Below, in pieces: positions 32,993 through 42,829 of a stretch of 64,000 bases of DNA. The stretch comes from Bedellia somnulentella (Eukaryota > Arthropoda > Insecta > Lepidoptera > Bedelliidae), in the NCBI GenBank assembly GCA_963576735.1, contig OY755187.1:620001-684000 (forward strand), written 5' to 3'. Under the pieces are notes generated by a model. The model was not told the origin of the DNA. It searched no databases and saw nothing but the letters and a program-made list of their open reading frames with translations. Positions within the stretch are counted from its first letter, which is position 1. Each line of letters opens with the position of its first letter. A program made the translations under genes and the position numbers.

Positions 32993-33598
32993 ATTAATAT
33001 TTATTATCAGTATTGAAACTTATGTAAATAATGATTATCTACTTGTAATTTTGATTATTGTTTTTTGTGGAATTTGCACACATGAGTCCTTATGACAAAC
33101 GGGAGTGTGTAAATGAACTACTATTTATTGATTTGATGTATTTCAAGTATGTCCACAATGTTGTTAATTAAAATGAATCTACACACAATGGAGTCTGATA
33201 AGACAAATGGGAGTGTGTTAGATAATGATAGTTAGGCGCAATGAGGCGAGGTATGCCAACCAATAGAGCGCTGTTGTATATTGATTCCTAACGTTTTGAA
33301 TTTTGGATATTAACCTATTTCTTTAGTCGTATTATATTTACATTTTACTGTTAGTATGAATTACAGTTATAACTACTTATTGATTATTATCTCTTGATTA
33401 ATTGAGTTTATATAAGTCATAAATCGTAAATTGATGGAACAATTTATCATGTGTAAGATGGCCGAGCTAGTTTTAATAAGCTATGTAACAGAATATGAGC
33501 AATACAATATTGTAAACAAGTTAAACGGCTAACATGGTCGGTTAGTGTATAATGTGTGAATTTCATCAAAGATAAGCTTGTAGGTAAGGTTGGCAGAA

Positions 33599-33631
<33 letters not shown>

Positions 33632-33749
33632 TAGTAATTTTAGGAATATATATTTGTATCGAAGCGTGTTAGCAAAAGATATAGAATGGTTGCTTTTCTT
33701 TAACTTTGTAACTAACGAGAGGACTCGTCATATTATCAGAATGGCCGAC
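32993..33749 (+). other. Gypsy 3' non-coding region
   Basis: Holds an imperfect direct repeat around ACACATGAGTCCTTATGACA (about 33077) and its partner near 33183, both ending GGGAGTGTGT. A run of 29 A lies at 33601-33629. No further gene. The purine-rich tract expected beside the 3' LTR is weak (GAATGGCCGAC). Confidence 0.7.
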
Positions 33750-34253
33750 TGTAAGCTTCTTGGTAAAATTATGATGACTTTCATGTATTTAAACAAAGTG
33801 AAATAACAAAAACTATTGTTAATACAATTAGATTATTGTAATGTAGGTACTTTACGACTATGATAATATTTTATAATGTTAGTAATTTAAGTTATTGATT
33901 TAGGAACAGAGTAATGTATTTGACTTCCTGTAAGCTTCTTGGTAAGATTATGATGATTTGCATGTATTGATCCAAAGTGAAATAACAAGAACTAATGTTA
34001 TTAGGATTAAATTTGTGTAATGTAGGTTGTTTACGACTATAAACATATTGTATAATGTTAGTGATTTAAGTTATTGATTTAGATAACAGAGTAATGTATT
34101 TGACTTCCTTTGTTTGGAATTGATATAAAAGGGCGACCATTTTCTAGTATGGAATCATTGTTTATTGAGAAATTGACTTGTAAACACGTTCAGTTGGAAT
34201 AAAAACAAATAGCATCGAAACTTTCGTGGTTTGATTTCTCTAAGTTTATAACA
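33750..34253 (+). repeat. Gypsy 3' LTR
   Basis: 504 bp, matching the 5' LTR including its internal tandem duplication, TATA-like sequence and AATAAA. Followed by the target copy CTTC. Confidence 0.9.
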
Positions 34254-34257
34254 CTTC

Positions 34258-34570
34258 TAACCGGATCGATATAAAATGCCTCAGCAAACTGATTTTTCTT
34301 TGGAAACCGGAGTCATCGAAAAGTGTCTTCAGACGCTTCCACACACCCTGAGCAGTTTTCTCATCCTTGATATGGACATACAAGCTTGACAATCGTCATA
34401 ATAAGTTTGGCCTTGGTCTTCTTATTCTCTGCATCTGATGAGCTTGTATCCGGATCTTTCTTTATGTCCATGCCTTCGAGTAAGCGAAAATTCTCTGCGG
34501 CAAACGCCCACTCGTCGTAGTTCTCGCGACCCTTCAGTTTCGGTACATTTACCAAATAACTGCCGGCCAT
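34258..34570 (-). pseudogene. Copia gag, N-terminal half
   Basis: Starts MAGSYLVNVPKLKGRENYDE, the NVPKL-G-NY-W opening of Copia gag proteins. A frameshift near 34370 leads into HIKDEKTAQGVWKRL and RHFISIRLE, which continues across the Gypsy insertion into DSAPMTSYV at 27310. ATG at 34570 is the expected gag start, about 190 bp after the LTR. Confidence 0.85.
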
Positions 34571-34737
34571 CTTTGTAGCTTAGATTAGCCACGCCACACA
34601 CAATCGACACGACGACTTTCAAAATGTTCTAGTTCACTGTAGTTTTAAGTCCAAAATCGAATCAACGAACAACATGAGCGAGTTATTGTCCTTTTAACAA
34701 CTTTATTTCCGAAAAATACACTAATTAGCGCGTGGTT

Positions 34738-34757
34738 AAGGGATTGGGCCCATAACC
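34738..34757 (-). promoter_or_regulatory. Copia primer-binding site
   Basis: Minus-strand GGTTATGGGCCCAAT directly follows the LTR end. It matches the internal initiator-Met-tRNA primer site known for Drosophila copia (GGTTATGGGCCCAG). Confidence 0.75.
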
Positions 34758-34797
34758 TAATGAAACTCGGTTATTGTTTCAAACAAACTGACATTTT
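34758..34797 (-). repeat. Copia 5' LTR remnant (truncated)
   Basis: 40 bp matching the outer end of the 3' LTR at 15264-15303. Homology stops abruptly at 34797, so the rest of the 5' LTR is lost. Confidence 0.75.
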
Positions 34798-34811
34798 GAC
34801 TGACCACTTTC

Positions 34812-35115
34812 CGTTTCCATGGCAAACTATTGCGGCTTTGAGTTATCGGTGAAATCTTTCGATCATACCATTGCATGCAGGATGGTAGGCGGTGGTACGC
34901 TTATGTTGAAAACCAGCTGTTTTTGCCAAAACGGCAAACAAAGCGAGATTGGCGTCCACGGTCGGTAGTATGTCCGTTGGACAACCGAACCTAGATATCT
35001 AACCTGAAATCAGTGCTTTGGCTACAGTTTCAGCAGTCATATCGGCTATCGGTATTGCTTTCGGCCATCGAGTGAATCGATCTTCGGTTGTTAGAAAATA
35101 TCGATAACCTTCACG
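34812..35115 (-). pseudogene. Gypsy-like integrase fragment
   Basis: Reads RYFLTTEDRFTRWPKAIPI, DMTAETVAKALISG*ISRFG (with a stop), then a degraded middle and RTTAYHPACNGMIERFHR: the integrase core with D-R-F-RWP and Y-HP--NG-xERFHR motifs. The segment with the second Asp is altered. Only about 100 codons remain; it is not part of the Gypsy at 27-34 kb. Confidence 0.8.
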
Positions 35116-36932
35116 GAGCGTGGTGAAGAAGGGGACGTCATAGCGACTGCGGTGACGTATCGTTCTATGTGTAGGGCTGTATGGTGTTTACCTCCACAGT
35201 TACGACAGCGAGACTGTGAATTGCACGGGTATGTTTTGTGTGAAACACTAAGGCAATTCGGTATGCAAAGTTTTACAAAAGTGGTGCTGATTACGACCAT
35301 TTCGAGATATTATGTTTTTAAAACATATTTTCTTGAAATTAAATCAAACAGAGCTAAGATGACCGTTATTTTAGCAAAAAACTGTAACAGTACTTGACCT
35401 TCAGCGTTATGTCAAAGACATTCGTTCTTGCAGTTTATTAATAAAACATCGAAAATCATAGGTTTCTTTAGTATAATATCGTAATAATTTCATTTGGGAT
35501 CACACATTCGTGAAATATTTTGCAATTAGCAACATTTTTACTAAATATTTCGCTTTATTTGCATGTCGCTGCGTGATATTTTCAATCGATGACGTCATTA
35601 AGTACAAAAGTTGAACAATCTTTAAAAAATCATAACTTTGCAATTACTCATTTTAAATGAAAAATATTCAAATTCGTTTTTTATTTTCGTGTTTGCTATC
35701 GAATAAAAATATTTAATAAATACCAAAAAAAAACTTTGCATACCGAATTCACACACGCATCCCTCTCCCTGACACACTTTAATCTTCCTTCCACAGGCAT
35801 TACATTAAACATTCGACATTTATAAAATGCGTATGCGATGGGATATTATCTAAAAATCAATTATGTGCGGTTGCAGTCAAAATGTTGACGTATGCCTGAG
35901 TTTTAGGGAATTTAGTAGTACGCGGGGGTTGGATAGGTTTAATAATATTCGTACTAGGTTTAGTCGTGGAGCGCTGTAGTAACTTTACTTGCTAGTTAAC
36001 AAACGTAGTTAAGGTCGAGGGTAGGAAATTTGGTTGTTTTGTGTTCTAATTTGAACGAACGAACTATTTCAGAATCCAACTTTTTCAAAGCGATGTGTAG
36101 TAATAAATAATCTAATAAATTAGGTAAGTTTAAACCTATCAGGGCTGAAGTGGATTTGAAATATTCATTAGCGAATAAAGGCTATCCGTGGTTGCTAAGT
36201 TGACCTGTTTTGTATCAAGATCCGTTGTATGTAGTCACTAGCTAGTGAACGTTTATCTTCATACCTTTTAACGAGCGCTTAAAATATAATGTCGTAGTTT
36301 TCACCACAAGGCGTTAGACCGGCGAATATTGTTTGCGCCTTGCCTTGTAATTTACCTAGCAAATAATAAATTCGTTCGGTATTGCTAAGACTAAGGTTAC
36401 TGTGAATGTTGTTAAGGAAGCTAGCATAAAATAACGGCCACTTACTGTATTTGGTTCGCCGTTAAATGCGGGTAGTTCTATCGGCGGTAGGTGTGGACGC
36501 GACATTTGTATCTTCTTACAATCAGCTGCAGCGGGCGGTGTTTTAAGACACAAAGTCGCACAGCGGTGTTTAACTATACATGTCTTCGAACTGGAGCCAT
36601 AACTTATGAGAAGGTGTTATGTCCGGATTTATTTGTGCACTGAGAACATTTACAGCTTCGACTGTTTCTAAAACTTTTTGCGGATAACTTTCTAGCATTT
36701 CTACATCAAAAATGAATTTGTCGATGTCGGCTTGAGTGTCTAGCTTTTGAGAGTTGACATAAAGTGATCGAACTCGCTCGAGATAAGCCTCTAATCTCGA
36801 TTCTAAGTTAGTTAATTTCGCTCTATTTGTAGCCATATTAAATGAAATGTACGCGATGATTAGAGTGAAAGGGAGCGCAGGAAGGGAAAGGAAAAGGATA
36901 TAATCATAGACGTGATTATCGAGTCCGATCAA
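35116..36932 (-). pseudogene. Bel/Pao gag relic A
   Basis: N-terminus MATNRAKLTNLESRLEAYL with a coiled-coil look (ATG at 36836), then RPHLPPIELPAFNGEP (36540-36490), the conserved Bel/Pao gag entry motif. At the other end come the zinc knuckles NCLSVSHKTYPC and CRNCGGKHHTALH (35116-35258). The zinc-knuckle frame is split by the MITE at 35259-35745. The middle (35.8-36.35 kb) is degraded. Confidence 0.75.
35259..35745. mobile_element. 487-bp MITE inside Bel/Pao gag
   Basis: Inverted ends CGGTATGCAAAGTTTT and AAAACTTTGCATACCG, flanked on both sides by AATT (35255-35258 and 35746-35749). Joining the outside through one AATT rebuilds the gag frame around VNCLSVSHK. Non-coding. Superfamily not known. 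Confidence 0.8.
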
Positions 36933-36940
36933 TTACCCAC

Positions 36941-37174
36941 TTTTAGTTAAAAATAAATGAAGGTACGCGGCGCAAGCAGAAAATCTTCTTTTCCGGTTCA
37001 AAAATTGAACTTTATTTAATCCTTTCGGAGGAAATATATCAATTTGAGTGAAATAAATTGCACCCAGTATATATGGCAAACTAAATTTTGTCTGAACCTG
37101 GGAGGCCACTAGTGTTCTTTCCTTTCCATTTCCCGGAAGTTTATACGGATGGTAGTAGAATCTGCCTGTCACTT
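36941..37174 (-). repeat. Possible LTR of Bel/Pao relic A
   Basis: AT-rich stretch just upstream of gag A with AATAAAG, then TTGAACCGGAAAAGAAG, and TGGGTAATTGATCGG at the expected primer-site position. There is no second copy to confirm it, so the ends are guesses. Confidence 0.35.
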
Positions 37175-37194
37175 ACTTCTGAAAATAAAGTGAC

Positions 37195-38558
37195 TGGGGA
37201 TCGAACCTTGTCTTGATGAAGCGATTTATTGTGTTTCTCTTTGCAGATATCACACTTGAAAAAGAATCTGCAGTTATTAATTGTTGTCTGCAACTAATTT
37301 TAATCGGTCCACAATTGAAATTTAGGACAAGTAAATAATTTGTGAGGTGACTTACATAATAAGCAGGCTGGTGTAGAATTCATGGAGGTAGCTGCTGCAC
37401 CTTTCATAGTAGCCACATAAGAGGCCTTTGGAACAGTATTATACTGTACCTGTGTAAGCTCTTAGGCTCGTCGTTCTAGAAAATCAATTAGGGAGTGGGT
37501 TGTGGGTTCATTACGCAACATTTGAAATTCCCTTATGCAATAATTGTCAAATTTTCTAGTTAAAATGCAAAGCATTAATGGATCCCATAAGGACACATCA
37601 TGTTTTAAATTTTTTAAAGCACTTAGCTGTTGTTTAAATATTGATACAAATTGTCTTATATTATGTGCTGTTGACTTTGAAAGTGCTGGTATATCTAATA
37701 AAATATTTATGTGTTCAGAAGTTATTTTATAAACATTATCATATCGGTCATTGAGTATTTTACAAGCTTCATCATAACTTTCAGATAGAAGTGGTAAATT
37801 TTTGATTAATTCTAGAGGTTCATACATACATACATATACTCACGGCTATATTTCCCTAGAAGGGGTAACCAGAGCTAAGGAATTATAAATTCCTCAGCCA
37901 CTTTTGGAAGTTGAGTGGGGAAAAGATGGTAAAAATAAAGGTTTTTGGTGGTGGGTCTCCAACCGCATCGCCCGAAAATCCAATAAAAAGCCCCAATACC
38001 CTTAGTCGCCTCTTACGACACCCGTGGGTAGAAAGGGGTAGCGACATTCTAAGCCGGCGCTACACGGCACTCGTTCGTACCGCAAAAAACTACGCAAGTA
38101 AAATAGCTTTTGAATCTTTTGTAAACTGTCATTTTTATCAATTAAAGCGTTAAAAAGACCTATAAAAGACTTGTACTCAGAGTACTTACCCGTAAATGGT
38201 GGAATGTTTATTTCGGGTAAACGCGTTGAAATAAATTGCTTACTGTTGGAATTTATTGGCTGTGGCGTAGGAACTACCTCAGCTTTAGAATATAACCGTT
38301 TAATTACAGATAAAATTTCAAGGTATTTTCCCTCAATTTGCTCCAAATCATCACATGACGGTTCTATTGCGCATATTTCAAGATTAAGTGCTTCGTACTT
38401 TTCGAAGGAGGATCGCAGTCTCTCCTCTTTTACACATAATCAACCTCAAAATTTAACTTGGAAAAGAAGTTAAAACATTTTGTGAGTGCCCCTTTACCGA
38501 CAGCACGTTTTCTAATTAAGGCAGATTGCTCAGCCTCCTTACTCTTGCTCTCAGTCAT
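37195..38558 (-). pseudogene. Bel/Pao gag relic B
   Basis: N-terminus MTESKSKEAEQSALIRKRAV (ATG 38558) with a frameshift near 38460, then EQIEGKYLEILSVIKRLYSK, RLPEINIPPFTGKYSEYKSF and IQKLFYLRSFL. It is interrupted by the CATA-headed repeat (37826-38069) and resumes EPLELIKNLPLLSESYDEA, then zinc fingers CLLCKSPHKLFTC and CDICKEKHNKSLH. Divergent from relic A, so a different family. It runs toward a protease-like QILLPSV before losing frame. Confidence 0.8.
37826..38069 (+). repeat. CATA-headed dispersed repeat, copy 5, in Bel/Pao gag B
   Basis: Full copy from CATACATACATATACTCACGG to the ACACGGCA end. The gag frame is interrupted here. The flanks GTTCATA and GTTCGTA may be a diverged 7-bp target duplication, which would mean the repeat truly transposes. 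Confidence 0.85.
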
Positions 38559-38739
38559 AGTTGAGTATAAACAAACTTGTTCGTCAAAAGAAACAAACTC
38601 AGTTTATGATTTTGTGGAAAGAAAAACAACAAAGTTACACTACTTAAACAAGTCACAAAATGGCGTACTGGCGACTTTAAAAACCAAGAAGTGCACAAAA
38701 TTATAACGGAACACAATGGCATCTCACAAACAATTGAAT

Positions 38740-39159
38740 TTGGCCAATAGCGTCAATGCGTGTCCACTTCTAACAAATTTTGAACCAATACCGTGACTTT
38801 AATGCACCCTAGCGCAGACAGTGGCGAAAAAAGGAAGCTTTCGCCACGATTTTCTTGACGTGCAGCGCCTCCGCGTGTAGAGTAGATGAACCACGATGTT
38901 GGCGGGATATTCAAATGTTCTTGACGACTAGTGCCGCTGCGGAGAATAGGAGAACTACTTTTTTTTTGTAGAAATATCGATCGAAAACTTGAACTTGGGG
39001 GGAAATTTAAATAATCGCTGACGTCTATTGCGAAAATATGAATGATTTTCCGCTTTTTTCTTTTTTTATAAAATTGCAAGCGAACTTTGATGAACACACC
39101 GTTGGTGGCTTCAGCTGTCGACGAGTTAGGTAATCACTCACACGCACGGCCACATAACA
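38740..39159 (-). repeat. Possible LTR and leader of Bel/Pao relic B
   Basis: On the minus strand starts TGTTATGTGG, carries TTTTATAAAAAAAG and lies just upstream of gag B. A 114-codon frame across it shows no motif. Single copy, boundaries uncertain. Confidence 0.3.
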
Positions 39160-39187
39160 CGTAGAGATTATAGAGAAATTGTAGATC

Positions 39188-39660
39188 CTAGTGTTGGTGG
39201 GTTTGTCGGTGGTCCGTGGTTTTATTTAATTGCTTCGAAAATGTGATCGGGTTGTGATTGGAACTTATGAGTGACTTATTCACCCTCCAATTGTCAATAT
39301 ATTTAAGAAGCTCCGAAGAGCAAGCTGTCACATCTACATGGCTTTTAAAACTTCGGCACCCTCTGATTATGTAAAATGACTGAAAGACGATGGCTGCTTT
39401 CACTGGACTTTGTTGATTCCCGGTGGCCTGTATTGTCCTGATGCCTTTATATTTTTTTACTACTCCAAGAGCTCCCACATACGGCTCCTGGACCAGTGCA
39501 AAGCAAACTTTCTGTTTCGAGCCTTCGATGAGAAGTTCGCTCGTGGCGAGTTGGCTTTATTCATATTCATATTCGTTTATTGCTTCATGTGGTATATATA
39601 TATATATATATATATATTATATTCTTTGTAGGTTGGCTTGAAAAAGTAGGTATTTTGGCT
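39188..39660 (-). pseudogene. LINE C, endonuclease fragment
   Basis: FALVQEPYVGALGVVKKYKG opens the endonuclease (catalytic E in QEPY). After an internal deletion it continues GCRSFKSHVDVTACSSELLK and ISSNHNPITF, matching the SDHN motif region of the LINE at 54.5-55.5 kb. A TA dinucleotide run lies at 39594-39617. Cut at about 39190. Confidence 0.75.
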
Positions 39661-39704
39661 TTTTGTCGACAGAGTGAACATCCTGGATTACCGTTGAGGC
39701 GCCC

Positions 39705-40805
39705 TTAGCAGTACGCTACCCGAGATCTAGCTAGCTCGTCCCACTTTTTTCTTATCGGACAGCGGTTATCGAAGCTGTAATGTTCCGTGTCTTCCATGTC
39801 TGCTCTTTTAAAATTCACGCAACAAGGCTTACTGCCTGCTGTGAAGGCCTCACGTTGTGACTTAAGATGGAAGTCGCCGCAGTGTGAACAGACATCTTCT
39901 GTCTCTTTGCACAGTTTACGCCCATGCCCAAAGCCAAGGCACCGAGAGCATTGTATAAGTGGTGATTGGTCAGCCACGACTAAGTTTTGCAGGTCTACAT
40001 GCACTCTCTCCGTTGTCGTCATTCTCTGCCATAGCTTAGGGGGTGCTTCTAGCACTATGTTTTCGACAAGTGGGTTCCGCCTCTTTTGTCGGTAGCGCAC
40101 TCTGATATTAGTATCGTCCTTAGCCAGTCCCTTGAAAAGATTGGAGTTCTGCGAGTGAAGGGCTTGAATAACGTCTTCGTTCGTGTTGTACTGCAGCATA
40201 TCCTTGATAATGACGAAGGGGTCTCTGTTTTTTACCTCTTGGCCTATAAATTTGCTTTGTGACTTTAGTTGATTTGTGATCTTCTCCAGATCAGCTTTGC
40301 CTCTGCAACCAATTACGACTTTTTGATCTCGAAATTTCCGTATCCTATCGATTCTGATACTGTTGTCTTTGGCTTTGATTGCGTCACGCATTTCGTCCAT
40401 GACTTGCGCTCTAGTGTCTGCTGCGTTTTCGGAGGAGACGACAATGGAGTGGAACATTTTCCTCTTGACTTTATTATGACTCGGTGGTTTTGCAGTCATT
40501 TCGGGGTAACTGAGGGTTGGCAGAATTTTTTGCTGCTGCTCTCTCAAGAAGGCAACTTCGGAAACCTTCCCCAGATTGATCATTGCCTGGCTCGTTGCCT
40601 TGCGGAGCTGCTCAGCCGCAGAGGCATATGATTCCTCCTGGCTCTCCGATGTTTGAGATGTGGGTTTGTTATTAGCCGTCATATTTTTGTCAGCAGGTTT
40701 CCGTGAATTACTTGGTTGCTGAATTGGGCCTGGTTTAGTCTTTTTTGATTCCAGGGTTCTGGTCACTTTTGACGCCATTGGAGTGGCTGTGGGTTTGGTA
40801 GTCAA
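39705..40805 (-). CDS. LINE C ORF1 (gag-like zinc-knuckle protein), complete frame
   Basis: 366 residues starting MTTKPTATPMASKVTRTLES. A Pro/Ser/Lys-rich N-terminus is followed by a central RNA-binding-type domain (KVVIGCRGKADLEKI and DPFVIIKDMLQYNTNEDV). Then come zinc knuckles CSRCLGFGHGRKLC and CSHCGDFHLKSQR; the latter lacks its last Cys. The protein would coat LINE RNA. Of the three LINEs of this type here, only this one keeps a full ORF1. ORF2 follows but is broken. I place it in the I/LOA/R1 group by pattern only. Confidence 0.85.
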   Translation of the reverse strand: MTTKPTATPMASKVTRTLESKKTKPGPIQQPSNSRKPADKNMTANNKPTSQTSESQEESYASAAEQLRKATSQAMINLGKVSEVAFLREQQQKILPTLSYPEMTAKPPSHNKVKRKMFHSIVVSSENAADTRAQVMDEMRDAIKAKDNSIRIDRIRKFRDQKVVIGCRGKADLEKITNQLKSQSKFIGQEVKNRDPFVIIKDMLQYNTNEDVIQALHSQNSNLFKGLAKDDTNIRVRYRQKRRNPLVENIVLEAPPKLWQRMTTTERVHVDLQNLVVADQSPLIQCSRCLGFGHGRKLCKETEDVCSHCGDFHLKSQREAFTAGSKPCCVNFKRADMEDTEHYSFDNRCPIRKKWDELARSRVAYC

Positions 40806-41470
40806 TGCAAGTGAGAAACAAAGGGAGTTAATTCAAATTTCCGCAGCAGTTACTCGCAAGACGTACTCTAGGGGAGTTGTTAAATCACTTATAAGGCTAC
40901 AGTAAGTACATATAAAATTAAGAAAATATATGACAAAAGATATAATTAATGTGCTGTAGTATGAGTACAAAACAAAACAACAAAAAATATTTACAAATAT
41001 CCTGAAAACACTAAAGTTATATGAAGAGAAGAAAAAAAAAATGGCTGCCAAGATGGCGGCTGCAGTGTCATTCACTGTGTTTGTCAAAGTAAAGGTCTTA
41101 CAGAGCTAATTATAGACAAAAAAAAACGCAAAGCTCCAGGAGTTATAGTTCCAGAGTTATTTAGATGTGAAAATTTCCAAGAGGGCAGCCAAGATGGCCG
41201 CCAAAACTTAAATCACTCCTGGGTCGCGTGTTTTTGGTCCTGGGTTTAAGTTTGGGTTCAAACTTAATAAAAGGAGCAGAGCTACGATGTGGAGCCAGAA
41301 TATAGGGCAAAAATTTTGCTCTACCAAGACACTATTTTTGGCGATAAAAAGATGTGGAGAGAGTCCCAAAGTTCGTTGCTGCAAAATTGACAGAGTTATG
41401 AAACTTTTAATGTTTCCAAGATGGCGGCTGTCAAAACAAAATGGCGGCCATTTATGCAAAATTTGTCGTA
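40806..41470 (-). promoter_or_regulatory. Putative LINE C 5' region with YY1-like AAGATGGCGGC sites
   Basis: Upstream of ORF1 on the minus strand, AARATGGCSGC-type words lie at 41048-41060, 41189-41202, 41416-41428 and 41438-41449. AAGATGGCGGC is the vertebrate YY1 consensus (Drosophila Pho binds a GCCAT core). No coding frame. That this is the LINE promoter is inference from position. Confidence 0.5.
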
Positions 41471-42020
41471 TTTCGTTAGTTTTTGAGCTAAATGTGTTCG
41501 TTTTTCTAAGAGCTATCAATATTTATACACAAAATTATAATCTAAATAAGAATAAACAAGAATTTACATAAAAACCGTTGAAATTGTGGAAATTACTAAG
41601 ATTACTAACACAATGGATTTAATGCTGTCCGAAAATAAATATTTTTATTTTTTTATTTATTTTAAATGTGCAAAACAGAAGAAATCTCAGATTTTTCTTT
41701 GCTATCATTACAAAGAAAAACAACTTACATTTATAGGGTATATAAACAATCCAATCGGGCACTATTATCACTACTTATATTTTTAGCCTAATACTATTTT
41801 ATTTTATCTGGAGAATTTTCGCTTGCTATTTTTAAAACTTAACAGTATTCTTAAAATCCACTAATTTTTTCATCATAAAATGCAAGAAAAACCATATGGC
41901 ATCGATCGTTCCAATTGTTAGAATTTTTCAAAAGTTTAGGAATTTCATGAAAATCACTAAAAAGTCTCTAACTTTTCGAAATATTGTCCCGATTTACAAA
42001 AACTCTTCACTGGATTTCTT
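41471..42020. other. No recognised feature
   Basis: AT-rich, short frames only, no repeats matched. Confidence 0.4.
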
Positions 42021-42021
42021 C

Positions 42022-42380
42022 GACATGATAGTCCAGTGGGTAGAACACCCGCCCGAAAACAGAAGGGCGTGAGTTCCAATCCTGGGACAGGCCTACACCA
42101 ATTTGTCTTTTCTAAAGTCATATGTGTGGTTAATTTATCATGGTTGCTAACGGTGAGGGAAAACATCGTGAGGAAACCCACATGGCTGAGTTGTACTTAG
42201 TCATGTGACAGTGTATTCGTTCAAAACGGCGATAGGCCTGCCCCCTATCACGTGAGTACACTGTCTAAGCAAAACGTGGGTACCTTCTCTGGAAACTAGA
42301 TGGCGCTTGCCATGTGAGTTCAGGAGTATTGGTACCTCTGCCAACCCCTTCGGGGATAAACGGCGTGAACGTTTATGTCT
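42022..42380 (+). mobile_element. tRNA-headed lepidopteran SINE with extended 3' module
   Basis: Box A-like TAGTCCAGTGGG and box B-like AGTTCCAATCC. Body: GCCTACACCAATTTGTC, GTGGTTAATTTATCATGG and GAAAACATCGTGAGGAAACC. It then runs into a module (42203-42375) with GTGACAGTGTATTCGT and CCCCTTCGGGGATAAACGGC. The head-plus-body is shared with 2999-3190 and the module with 7638-7775, so the family is modular. Confidence 0.85.
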
Positions 42381-42829
42381 TTATATATATGGATTTCTTA
42401 TTTTAATATTGCGCACAGTTTCTTATATTCAAAAATACGTACACGATCTCGTAGGTAAAAATTAGGTCACTACCGGTTTACAGTTTTTTTGTTCCAAAAA
42501 TTCCAATTTTCACTTCTTAGGCTCATAATTTGCGTCCCCTTAACTCGTATCATCCCAACCATAGTAAAACATGTTCAATGTTTATGAAAATTGTATCGGA
42601 GCACCTTTATAGATGTACAATGTGAATTGTGAGGAAAAACAAATTTCGTAAAAGAAGGTTTTTATGTTTTTTAACCGTTCCAATAATGGAACATTAGGAA
42701 TATACATACATGTAAAATCCTGTTTAGGGCCAAAGTTTTAATGAGAAATAAGATAATTGTATTTACATTATTTTTATTTTTCGGAGTTAAAAACATGGTT
42801 AACTAGCATGAACGTGAAAACATTATATA

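Larger units (their letters stand above)
27315..34253 (+). mobile_element. Gypsy LTR retrotransposon, apparently intact (6.94 kb)
   Basis: LTRs 27315-27824 and 33750-34253 start TGTAAGCTTC and end TTATAACA; they look identical by eye except for a 6-bp length difference near the end. The target CTTC repeats at 27311-27314 and 34254-34257. One open gag-pol frame lies between. Insertion is in Copia gag and excision rejoins that frame. No envelope gene is present. Near-identical LTRs and an unbroken frame suggest a recent insertion. Confidence 0.95.
15264..34797 (-). mobile_element. Ty1/Copia retrotransposon, minus strand, split by nested insertions
   Basis: Pieces in element order: 5' LTR remnant (34797-34758), primer-binding site, gag (34570-34258, then 27310 down to about 26900), protease, integrase (26700 to about 25890), RT (25892 to about 24590), RNase H (24590-24488 joined to 20264-20088, then 15617-15477) and 3' LTR (15397-15264). 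Order gag-PR-IN-RT-RH is diagnostic of Copia. About 5 kb of element is spread over 19.5 kb. Frameshifts, a stop in RT and a mutated catalytic box show it is long dead. Confidence 0.9.

Noticed and set aside
37911..38153. Small protein conserved between copies of the CATA-headed repeat
   Set aside because: The frame is broken in other copies, has no known motif and simply follows the repeat's nucleotide conservation.
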